The notes beneath the pieces are model-generated. The model saw only the letters and a list, made by a program, of their open reading frames with translations, did not search any database and was not told the origin of the DNA. From Gammaproteobacteria bacterium UBA2168 (GTDB lineage: Bacteria; Pseudomonadota; Gammaproteobacteria; Pseudomonadales; Azotimanducaceae): a stretch of DNA of 14,675 nucleotides. Shown in pieces: positions 1-6,717 of this stretch. The stretch spans positions 1-14,675 of the forward strand of contig DCWG01000162.1 of assembly GCA_002327525.1 (NCBI GenBank), written 5' to 3'. Each line of letters opens with the position of its first letter. The first letter of the stretch is position 1. The position numbers and the translations under genes were made by a program.

Positions 1-1123
1 AGTACAGAAATAGGGCGATCACCGCGGGCAGCGCGCCGATTCCGAACAAAGGGATCATCAAGGCGAGCAGCGCGATGGACGGAATCGTCTGGAGCAGCCC
101 GCACAGATACACGAGTGCCCGCGAGACCACCGGACTCCTGAACACCGCCAGACTCGCGCCCACCCCCACCGCAATGGCAGCCAGAAGTGCGATGCCCGTC
201 AGTTTCAGATGCTGCAGCGTATTCGCACCGAGATCGCGCCAGAACGAATCGTCGTGTCGCACCCCGGGGTCGGCGATACCGACACGCGCGAGGTGCTCCG
301 CAGCCACCTCGGCAAACGTGCGCCCCGCATAAATGACCTGTGCATTGAGCGCCTGCATGGCACTGTCGTCCAGCGTTCCCGCCAGAACCCCCAGTGCATC
401 CACCAGGTGCGGATCTGCATCCGCACGCACGAGCGCAGCGGCCAGATACCGGGGGAAAAAGTCGCGGTCGTCCTTCAACACGGTGAGTTGGTAGCGTTCC
501 AGCTCCCCGTCTGTCGAGTAGGCGTCCGTCACATCCAGCGCACCTTCATCCAGGGCCTGGTAGGCGAGCCCGTGTTCGATCCCGGTCACAGACCGATCGA
601 GCCCATAGGTACGCGCGAGCCCCGGCCAACCGTCCTCGCGTTCCAGAAACTCGTGACTCACCACCACGCGCAGATCGGCATTCTGCGCGAGAGAAGCAAT
701 GCTGATCATCCCGCGGCTTTCAGCCAATTCACGTTTCAACACCATTGCGTAGGTATTGTTGAAACCAAGGGGGTCCAGCAACCGCACACCCCTTTGATCG
801 AGACGCCGGTTCAGCTCTTCGAGATCTACTTTCCGCTCGAGTTTGAGGATGGCCTGCTCGAGAGTACCCGAGTACTCGACGTACACATCGACCTCTCCCT
901 GGGTCAGAGCGTCGAAGCAGATCAGAGTGCCGCCGAGGCCGAATTTCCGCTCGACAGTGTAGCCCTCCCCTTCCAGCACCTGCGCGACGAGCTCACCGAG
1001 GACGTAGGATTCGTTGAAGTTCTTACTCCCGACCGTCACGACGCGCTCAGCCACAGACCATGCCGGTGCCAGGGACAACGCGACCAGGATCCACACGATC
1101 TTCTTCACCACGCTGCGACACAT
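1..1123 (-). CDS. Osmoprotectant ABC transporter, fused substrate-binding/permease protein (3' end outside window)
   Basis: This protein should bind a quaternary-amine compatible solute (glycine betaine, choline or similar) in the periplasm and pass it through its own membrane domain. I translated 374 codons from the ATG at 1123-1121, and the frame is open to the window edge. Residues 1-25 form a signal peptide ending AWSVA. Residues 27-285 form an OpuBC/OsmX-like binding domain with GSKNFNES (32-39), YVEYSGT (81-87), FNNTY (121-125) and TDAYSTDG (199-206). A short linker then enters membrane segments from about residue 303. QTIPSIALLALMIPLFGIG (345-363) is typical of OpuC-type permeases. The order here, binding domain first and permease second, is the reverse of OpuABC. 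The start lies 2 bases after the stop of the ATPase gene, which implies translational coupling. The exact ligand cannot be read from sequence. The family call is firm. Confidence 0.9.
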   Translation of the reverse strand, partial: MCRSVVKKIVWILVALSLAPAWSVAERVVTVGSKNFNESYVLGELVAQVLEGEGYTVERKFGLGGTLICFDALTQGEVDVYVEYSGTLEQAILKLERKVDLEELNRRLDQRGVRLLDPLGFNNTYAMVLKRELAESRGMISIASLAQNADLRVVVSHEFLEREDGWPGLARTYGLDRSVTGIEHGLAYQALDEGALDVTDAYSTDGELERYQLTVLKDDRDFFPRYLAAALVRADADPHLVDALGVLAGTLDDSAMQALNAQVIYAGRTFAEVAAEHLARVGIADPGVRHDDSFWRDLGANTLQHLKLTGIALLAAIAVGVGASLAVFRSPVVSRALVYLCGLLQTIPSIALLALMIPLFGIGALPAVIALFLY

Positions 1124-1125
1124 GA

Positions 1126-1863
1126 TCACAACTGCTTGCTCACCAGTGTGTGCACATAGTCATCGGCCGGATCGTCGACGACCTGCTTCGTGGGGGCGCA
1201 TTGCAGTACGCGCCCGTCGCGAAGAATCACCAGCTGTGCCGCCAGACGCACCGCCTCGCGCATGTCGTGCGTGACAAGGACCGATGTCACTCCCTCGCTT
1301 GCGCGTACGGCTTCGAACTGCTCGTAGATGCCCACGCGCGTGATCGGATCGACCGCGGAAAAGGGCTCATCGAGTAGTAGCAGGCGCGGTTCCAGCATCA
1401 GCGCCCGGCACAGTCCCAGGCGTTGCTGTTGGCCCCCGGAGAGCTGCTGCGGATAGCGCCCCGATACATCGCCAGGTAATCCCATCTGGCGAAGCAGGGT
1501 GCTGAAGCGAGCCTGGACCCGATCGACTTCCCAGCCTTCCAGTCTGGCCACCAGAGTGACGTTCTCGAAGCTCGTGAGGTGCGGGAACAGCCCCGCACCC
1601 TGCACGGCATAGCCTATCCGACGGCGAAAATGCTCCCGCCCGTTCATCGGGATGGGTGCGCCGAAAACGCGAATGTCACCTTCATCCAGCTCGAGCAAGC
1701 CATTGATCAGCTGCAGCAAGGTAGTTTTACCGCTGCCGCTCTCGCCGACGATCGCCGTCGTAGTGCCCTCCATGAGCTCCAGGTTCACGTGATCGAGAAC
1801 CGTCGTCTGACCGAAACGTTTGCTCACACCAGTGAGCGTCACCGACGTTCCCACGTCTTTCAC
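1126..1863 (-). CDS. Osmoprotectant ABC transporter ATP-binding protein
   Basis: This is the ATPase that powers the adjacent fused binding/permease protein. The 245-residue product has Walker A GESGSGKTT (40-48), Q-loop Gln88, signature LSGGQQQR (141-148), Walker B LLLLDEP (161-167) and switch His199 in VTHD. It resembles OpuCA/ProV-type ATPases but stops right after the nucleotide-binding domain. It has no C-terminal CBS domains, so osmotic gating through CBS modules is not expected. A longer reading from a GTG at 1923 is open, but it overlaps sbcB by 50 bases. The GTG at 1863 has GAGGAA exactly 6 bases upstream and starts close to the conserved domain, so I prefer it. The gene is co-transcribed with sbcB upstream and the fusion gene downstream, as judged by spacing. 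Confidence 0.92.
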   Translation of the reverse strand: MKDVGTSVTLTGVSKRFGQTTVLDHVNLELMEGTTTAIVGESGSGKTTLLQLINGLLELDEGDIRVFGAPIPMNGREHFRRRIGYAVQGAGLFPHLTSFENVTLVARLEGWEVDRVQARFSTLLRQMGLPGDVSGRYPQQLSGGQQQRLGLCRALMLEPRLLLLDEPFSAVDPITRVGIYEQFEAVRASEGVTSVLVTHDMREAVRLAAQLVILRDGRVLQCAPTKQVVDDPADDYVHTLVSKQL

Positions 1864-1869
1864 AGCCGG

Positions 1870-1875
1870 TTCCTC
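1870..1875 (-). promoter_or_regulatory. Ribosome binding site overlapping the sbcB stop codon
   Basis: On the minus strand GAGGAA sits 6 bases before the GTG at 1863, and its first two bases (GA) are the last two of the sbcB TGA (1876-1874). This decides the ATPase start and suggests that ribosomes finishing sbcB feed initiation of the transporter gene. Confidence 0.65.
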
Positions 1876-3268
1876 AAACCGGGTACCTGGTTCGCAGCTG
1901 TCGGCCGTATTCGGCAAGGGCACTCGTCACCGCGTCGGTCTGAAGCCCCGCCAGCCGAGCCTCGAATACTTCGAGTGTCCGCCACTGGGCGTCTTCGGCA
2001 TTCAGCTTCTGCGCAACGCGCTCATGCTGCGCCGCGCGCTCTGCATCACTCATCAATTCCGGAAAGCTCTGCGCCTTGAGTCTCGGTGCCAGTTCCACCA
2101 GACGCTGATCCTGATAATCGAGGTCCAGCCACGCTCCGGCGCGAAGATGATCCTGCAACGTCTGGCAACGCGAACGATCCGCGTCCTGCAGGAAGCCGTC
2201 GTAGAGCGCTGCGTCCACGTCCGCCGCTCCCGGATGCGCATCCATGCGGTACACCTGCTGTATCTTCTCGGCGAGCCCGGGCGTTCTCATCGCCCGGTGG
2301 CGCTGTTTGACTACCCGCAGATCGATATCCAGGCGTTCGAGATTCTCCCCTGTCAGCACTTCGATACCAGCGACGAACGGACAACGGTTGATACGCAGTT
2401 CCTTCAGCGGCGGGCGCTCGGATGCATCGGTCGAGAACAGCGCTTCACAAATCTCTTCCGCCGACCACCGCAGCAGACACTCGACATCTTTCGCCAGATC
2501 CACCACGACAATGGCGTTGCTGTTGGTCGGATGGCGGCACATCGACATCACCGGAGCGACACCGTAGCGGCTGCGCGGATACATTCCGGAGACGTGCACA
2601 CAAAGCCGTGCGCCATAGGGTTCGAGCAACGACCGTGGATGCTTCTTGAAGCGATTGTGGAAGTAGAAGTCAAACAGCCGCGGCTGTTTGTCGCGAATCA
2701 GGCGCGCCAGCGCAACCGTCGCCCGCACATCGGACAGCGCATCGTGGGCCTGGCCGTGTTCCAGCCCATTGGCCTCGCTCAGCGCCTCGAGGCGATATAC
2801 CGGCAGACCTTCTTCGTCAACCGGCCACTTGATGCCATCCCGGCGCAGCGCACCCGTAGCACGCACCAGATCGATGAGGTCCCAGCGCGAATTTCCGTTC
2901 TGCCATTCACGTGCATAGGGATCCATGAGTGAGCGGTACAGTCCGAAGCGGATGAACTCATCGTCGAAGCGCAGGCTGTTGTATCCCGCAACACAGGTAC
3001 CCGGGATGGCGAACAGCTCGTTGACGCGGGTCAATGCCTGCCATTCGGATATGCCTTCCTCACGCGTCATCTGGGGCGTAATGCGCGTCACCACGGCGGC
3101 ATCCGGATCGGGTAGCACTTCGTCCGGTAATCGCACATAGGTGCAGTACTGCTCGCCGATGTCATTCAACTCCAGGTCTGTGCGAAACCCGGCGAACTGC
3201 ACGATGCGGTCCCACCGCGGTTGAGTGCCCGAAGTCTCGAGGTCGTACCAGTAGAAGCTCTGTGCCAT
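1874..3268 (-). CDS. sbcB: Exodeoxyribonuclease I
   Basis: Exonuclease I degrades single-stranded DNA from the 3' end and acts in recombination and mismatch repair. The 464-residue protein is close to the 475 of E. coli SbcB. The DEDDh active site is complete: Asp9 and Glu11 in YDLETSG, Asp102 in RFDDEF, and His175 and Asp180 in HDALSD. All are offset by the same 6 residues from the E. coli positions (15, 17, 108, 181, 186). The frame is open 90 codons further upstream, but that extension is low-complexity and unlike the family. MAQSFYWYDLE at 3268 matches the usual N-terminus, so I start there. The gene diverges from the symporter gene and leads the ABC transporter genes on the same strand. 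Confidence 0.95.
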   Translation of the reverse strand: MAQSFYWYDLETSGTQPRWDRIVQFAGFRTDLELNDIGEQYCTYVRLPDEVLPDPDAAVVTRITPQMTREEGISEWQALTRVNELFAIPGTCVAGYNSLRFDDEFIRFGLYRSLMDPYAREWQNGNSRWDLIDLVRATGALRRDGIKWPVDEEGLPVYRLEALSEANGLEHGQAHDALSDVRATVALARLIRDKQPRLFDFYFHNRFKKHPRSLLEPYGARLCVHVSGMYPRSRYGVAPVMSMCRHPTNSNAIVVVDLAKDVECLLRWSAEEICEALFSTDASERPPLKELRINRCPFVAGIEVLTGENLERLDIDLRVVKQRHRAMRTPGLAEKIQQVYRMDAHPGAADVDAALYDGFLQDADRSRCQTLQDHLRAGAWLDLDYQDQRLVELAPRLKAQSFPELMSDAERAAQHERVAQKLNAEDAQWRTLEVFEARLAGLQTDAVTSALAEYGRQLRTRYPV

Positions 3269-3389
3269 TTGCGTGTCACTATTCCGGATGTCTCGGTGCC
3301 TCTCGCGGCGACATGTTGCGTTCCGCGCCGCCAATTGGCATGGTCGCACGCGATTCGTGTGAACAGACCCTGATAGGGAATCCGCCAAG

Positions 3390-4763
3390 GTGTCACTGAA
3401 ACAACTCGCCCTTCCCGCCGGCCCCATTCTCGCATTGTTGGCGGGATACCTCATATACGCCAGCGGTTTCTCTCCGGAGGCAGCCGTGACCCTGGGCGTC
3501 ACGGTCAATTGTGTCCTTTGGTGGGTGTTCGCACCCATTCCAATTCCAGTGACTTCGCTGTTGCCCCTGGCCCTGTTGCCCCTGTTCGGCGTGTTGAGCG
3601 CAACACAGGTCGGTGCCTCCTATGGACACCCGCTGGTACTGCTGCTGCTCGGTGGCTTCATACTGGCGACCGCACTCGAGAAAAGCGGTGCACACCACCG
3701 CATTGCGATAGCAATGGTAAATCTCTTCGGCGGCACCAGCAGCCGCCGTCTCGTATTAGGCTTCATGGCGGCGGCAGCCGTGCTCAGCATGTGGATATCC
3801 AACACTGCTACCACGCTCATGCTAATGCCGGTAGCGCTCGCCGTCATAGAACGCGCAGAGGATGAAGAACTCTCCACGCCTCTGCTGTTGGGTATCGCAT
3901 ACGCGGCCAGCGTTGGGGGTATAGGTACGCCCATCGGGACACCGCCCAACGTCGTCTTCATGGCCGTTTACAGCGACACGATGGGAGAGGAGTTTGGTTT
4001 CGCGCGATGGATGACGATTGGCGTGCCCATCGTGCTGGTCATGCTGCCGGCCATGGGCTGGTGGCTCACACGCAATCTGTCCTTCCAGGGGCACGTGCAG
4101 CTTCCTCATGTCGGGTCCTGGCAGACCAGCGAGAAGCGGGTGATGATCGTATTCTCGGCCACCGCACTTGCGTGGATCACCCGCAAGGAACCCTTTGGTG
4201 GTTGGACGGCATTGTTCGATTTCCCCTATTCAAACGACGCGATCGTCGCCTTCGTAGCCGTGATTGCCATGTTTCTCACGCCAGATGGCAAGGGCGAGAA
4301 GCTGCTCGACTGGGAGAGCGCCAACCGTATTCCATGGGGCATGCTGATCCTCTTCGGAGGCGGAATCGCCATTGCCCAGGCGTTTACGAGCTCCGGTCTG
4401 AGCGAGACGATCGGTAGCGCGCTATCCGGGGTATCCACACTTCACGTACTCGCCCTCATGGGCGTCATCTGTCTCTCCGTGACTTTCCTGACGGAAACGA
4501 CGAGCAACACCGCTACAACGACCTTGCTGATGCCGATACTGGCAGCCGCAGCCCTTGGGGCGGGCATGGATCCCAAACTGTTCATGATTCCCGCCGCCAT
4601 CAGCGCCTCGTGCGCTTTCATGCTACCCGTGGCGACCGCGCCCAATGTCATCGTGTTTTCAACCGAGCGATTTCCGCCCCAGACCATGGCCAGAGAGGGC
4701 TTCGCACTGAACCTGATCGGTGTGATCCTGATCTCGAGCACCTGCTACATGTTGCTCGCCTAA
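3390..4763 (+). CDS. SLC13/DASS family anion:sodium symporter
   Basis: This inner-membrane carrier probably takes up dicarboxylates or another divalent anion together with sodium. The 457-residue protein is strongly hydrophobic throughout. It carries the two inverted-repeat signatures of the divalent anion:Na+ symporter family: SNTAT (137-141) with IGTPPN (182-187) in the first half, and SNTATTT (372-378) with TAPN (416-419) in the second. In structurally known relatives such as VcINDY the SNT loops bind sodium and carboxylate. The substrate (succinate, citrate, sulfate and others) cannot be told apart here. The GTG start is preceded by AGGGA at a 10-base spacing. The last 105 bases overlap, antisense, the end of the aminopeptidase gene. 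Confidence 0.92.
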   Translation: MSLKQLALPAGPILALLAGYLIYASGFSPEAAVTLGVTVNCVLWWVFAPIPIPVTSLLPLALLPLFGVLSATQVGASYGHPLVLLLLGGFILATALEKSGAHHRIAIAMVNLFGGTSSRRLVLGFMAAAAVLSMWISNTATTLMLMPVALAVIERAEDEELSTPLLLGIAYAASVGGIGTPIGTPPNVVFMAVYSDTMGEEFGFARWMTIGVPIVLVMLPAMGWWLTRNLSFQGHVQLPHVGSWQTSEKRVMIVFSATALAWITRKEPFGGWTALFDFPYSNDAIVAFVAVIAMFLTPDGKGEKLLDWESANRIPWGMLILFGGGIAIAQAFTSSGLSETIGSALSGVSTLHVLALMGVICLSVTFLTETTSNTATTTLLMPILAAAALGAGMDPKLFMIPAAISASCAFMLPVATAPNVIVFSTERFPPQTMAREGFALNLIGVILISSTCYMLLA

Positions 4764-5816
4764 ACGTCGCAGTGCGGCATCGCGCTCGGGCCCGCTCATT
4801 TCGCCGAGACGCTGCACTTCGGCATGAAAGCCTTCCCATTGCTCGCCGCTCTCAGTAAACAGAACCCCGAACGCCCCCTGGAAATCGTCGTAGGTGGACA
4901 CTGAAATCAGATAGGCGTTGTTCACCCGCGCCATCTCGTCGTCGAGGCTGCCGTTACCATAACGCTCGATACCCGTCAGGTAGCACGCCTGCAGTGCTGC
5001 ATAGACTTTGTCGCGTGCGCTCGCTCGCACCGTCTCTGGCACACGGGCGGCATACACGATCTGAAGTTCGTCACGTACCGCGAGCAACAGCGTCCGCCAT
5101 CGTCTGACTCCTGCACGCCTCGACCTTGCTTCAGCCAGGAGCCCCCCTTGGCCCTTGTCTGCAAACCACCGCGCGCTTCCTCGCTCGGCGACGAAGCTGG
5201 CATACGACTCGTTGAAACGAACGTCGTCGCGCACCCAAACACGCTGATGTGCGAGTTCGTGGATGAGCAAACGTACGAGATCCGGTGGCGGCCAATACAC
5301 GAACGAGCTGAGTACCGAATCCTCGAACCATCCTAGCGTCGAGTACGCCGCCACACCGCCAACGTAGGTATCAAGGCCACTGGCGCGCAGTTTTTCCGCC
5401 AGCTTCAGCGCATCGGCTTCGGAGAAGAAGCCCCGGTAGGGCGCACAGCCGACGATGGGATAGCACCACTGCTCACCCACGAGGGAAAGCCGTGGCGCGG
5501 CGAACACATTCCACACCACGTATTTACGATCGAGTTCGACATAGGTCCGGTAGCTGCTGTCCCCGGGAAGCATGAGCGTGTGCGTCGCGAAAACCAGCAC
5601 CTCCTGCACCGTGGACAGGCGCTCGCCGAGTTCCGCTGCCCCGGTGCCACCGACCAGCCCGTCAATGGCCTGTCGCTCGGAGACGATCTGCCACTGCCCT
5701 CGAGCCGCCTGCGTAAAATAGGACAGTGTCTGGCAGCCGGGTATGGCGAACAACACCGCGGTGAGTATCACCACCCACCACGCAAGTAAGCCCGCGAATG
5801 CACGTCGGTCGGACAT
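4659..5816 (-). CDS. Predicted zinc aminopeptidase, lipoprotein (COG4324 / Aminopep family)
   Basis: This is a predicted metallopeptidase held at the membrane on the periplasmic side. The 385-residue product starts with a hydrophobic segment (about 8-26) ending IPGC, so Cys28 is a plausible lipidation site although Pro at -2 is unusual. GCQTLSYFTQAARGQ just after it is characteristic of the family. The zinc site is HELAH (186-190), with downstream NESYASFVAERG (202-213), whose Glu203 is the likely third ligand. GGAGC-type bases (CCGGAG) lie about 5 bases before the ATG. Only 28 bases separate this start from the divergent acyltransferase start. The C-terminal 35 or so residues lie antisense to the symporter gene and look less conserved. 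The physiological substrate of the family is unknown to me. Confidence 0.88.
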   Translation of the reverse strand: MSDRRAFAGLLAWWVVILTAVLFAIPGCQTLSYFTQAARGQWQIVSERQAIDGLVGGTGAAELGERLSTVQEVLVFATHTLMLPGDSSYRTYVELDRKYVVWNVFAAPRLSLVGEQWCYPIVGCAPYRGFFSEADALKLAEKLRASGLDTYVGGVAAYSTLGWFEDSVLSSFVYWPPPDLVRLLIHELAHQRVWVRDDVRFNESYASFVAERGSARWFADKGQGGLLAEARSRRAGVRRWRTLLLAVRDELQIVYAARVPETVRASARDKVYAALQACYLTGIERYGNGSLDDEMARVNNAYLISVSTYDDFQGAFGVLFTESGEQWEGFHAEVQRLGEMSGPERDAALRRLGEQHVAGARDQDHTDQVQCEALSGHGLGRKSLG

Positions 5817-5844
5817 CTGGCTCCGGTTTTCTTAAACTCCGCTC

Positions 5845-6711
5845 ATGGGAACGCTGAAAGGGACTGTAACCTTACTGTTGATCATCACCAACACGGTGTG
5901 GCATTGCCTCATCCTGTTTGTGCTGGCACTCATCCGCATCCCCTTGTCCGGATCCGCCCGGGTCCGGGTAGAGGTCTGGATGGATCACTGGGTTATCGAT
6001 CCCTGGGTGGCGACCAATCGCTGGTGGTTTCGTTTCATAAAACTGTGCGACGTCAATGTCGAGTGGAACGACCCACTTGGTCTCAATCGCGACAGTTGGT
6101 ACATCGTGGTCAGCAATCATCAGACGTGGACCGATATCCTGCTTCTGCAGACCACGCTGCGTGACGCCATCCCACCCGTGAAGTTTTTTACCAAACAACA
6201 GCTGATCTGGGTGCCCTTTATCGGCGTGGCCATGTATATACTCGGTTTTCCATACGTCCGGCGCATTTCCCGGGAACAGCGCATGCAAAACCCGGCACTG
6301 GCAAACGTCGACCGCGACAATACACTGGCTGCCTGCGACGGCTTCCGCACCCCCCCCACCGCGGCTCTGAACTTTCTCGAGGGAACCCGTTTCACGCGCG
6401 AAAAGCACGACCGCCAGCAGCGGCCCGCCTATACGCACCTGCTCAATCCCCGACTGGGAGGGCTCGGCCATGTACTACAGGGACTGGCCGAAGAACTGCA
6501 CTGCTTGGTGGATGTCACCATCGTCTATCCCCAGGGTGTCCCCACTTTCTGGGAATTTCTGAAGGGCGAGTGTCCGCGAGTCGAGATTCACATAGAATCC
6601 AGGCGCCTGCCCGAGGACATCCTGGATGAGGAAACCCAGCGCGATGCACTCGTACCCTGGGTAGCCGCCATCTGGCAGGAGAAGGACGGCCGGTTGGATC
6701 AAACACCGTAA
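5845..6711 (+). CDS. Inner-membrane 1-acylglycerol-3-phosphate-type acyltransferase (YihG-like)
   Basis: This protein probably transfers fatty acyl groups to a lysophospholipid or glycerol-phosphate acceptor at the inner membrane. It has 288 residues. An N-terminal membrane segment (about 7-31) is followed by the PlsC-type catalytic motif NHQTWTD (91-97, with His92 and Asp97 of HX4D). The second motif is FLEGTRFT (177-184), where Leu replaces the usual Pro of FPEGTR, as happens in YihG relatives. The gene leads a plus-strand set, with gspA starting 6 bases after its stop. No clear Shine-Dalgarno precedes the ATG. A run of eight C at 6350-6357 lies just before the second motif and the frame continues correctly through it. 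Confidence 0.88.
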   Translation: MGTLKGTVTLLLIITNTVWHCLILFVLALIRIPLSGSARVRVEVWMDHWVIDPWVATNRWWFRFIKLCDVNVEWNDPLGLNRDSWYIVVSNHQTWTDILLLQTTLRDAIPPVKFFTKQQLIWVPFIGVAMYILGFPYVRRISREQRMQNPALANVDRDNTLAACDGFRTPPTAALNFLEGTRFTREKHDRQQRPAYTHLLNPRLGGLGHVLQGLAEELHCLVDVTIVYPQGVPTFWEFLKGECPRVEIHIESRRLPEDILDEETQRDALVPWVAAIWQEKDGRLDQTP

Positions 6712-6717
6712 CACTTC

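Noticed and set aside
209..1159. Long plus-strand open frame of 316 codons opposite the osmolyte binding/permease gene
   Set aside because: The minus-strand frame gives clear OpuB/OpuC-type motifs and a signal peptide. The plus-strand product is His/Arg/Gln-rich with no recognisable domain, as expected of a GC-rich antisense frame.
1864..1923. Upstream GTG start for the ABC ATPase
   Set aside because: It would overlap sbcB by 50 bases and add 20 residues not seen in the family. The GTG at 1863 has a well-spaced GAGGAA.
1820..2932. Plus-strand open frame of 370 codons opposite sbcB
   Set aside because: The minus strand encodes exonuclease I with its full active site. The opposite product has no motif and is typical antisense composition.
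3269..3538. 90-codon N-terminal extension of exonuclease I
   Set aside because: It runs through the divergent gap into the symporter gene. The family begins close to the YDLET motif, so the ATG at 3268 is the sensible start.
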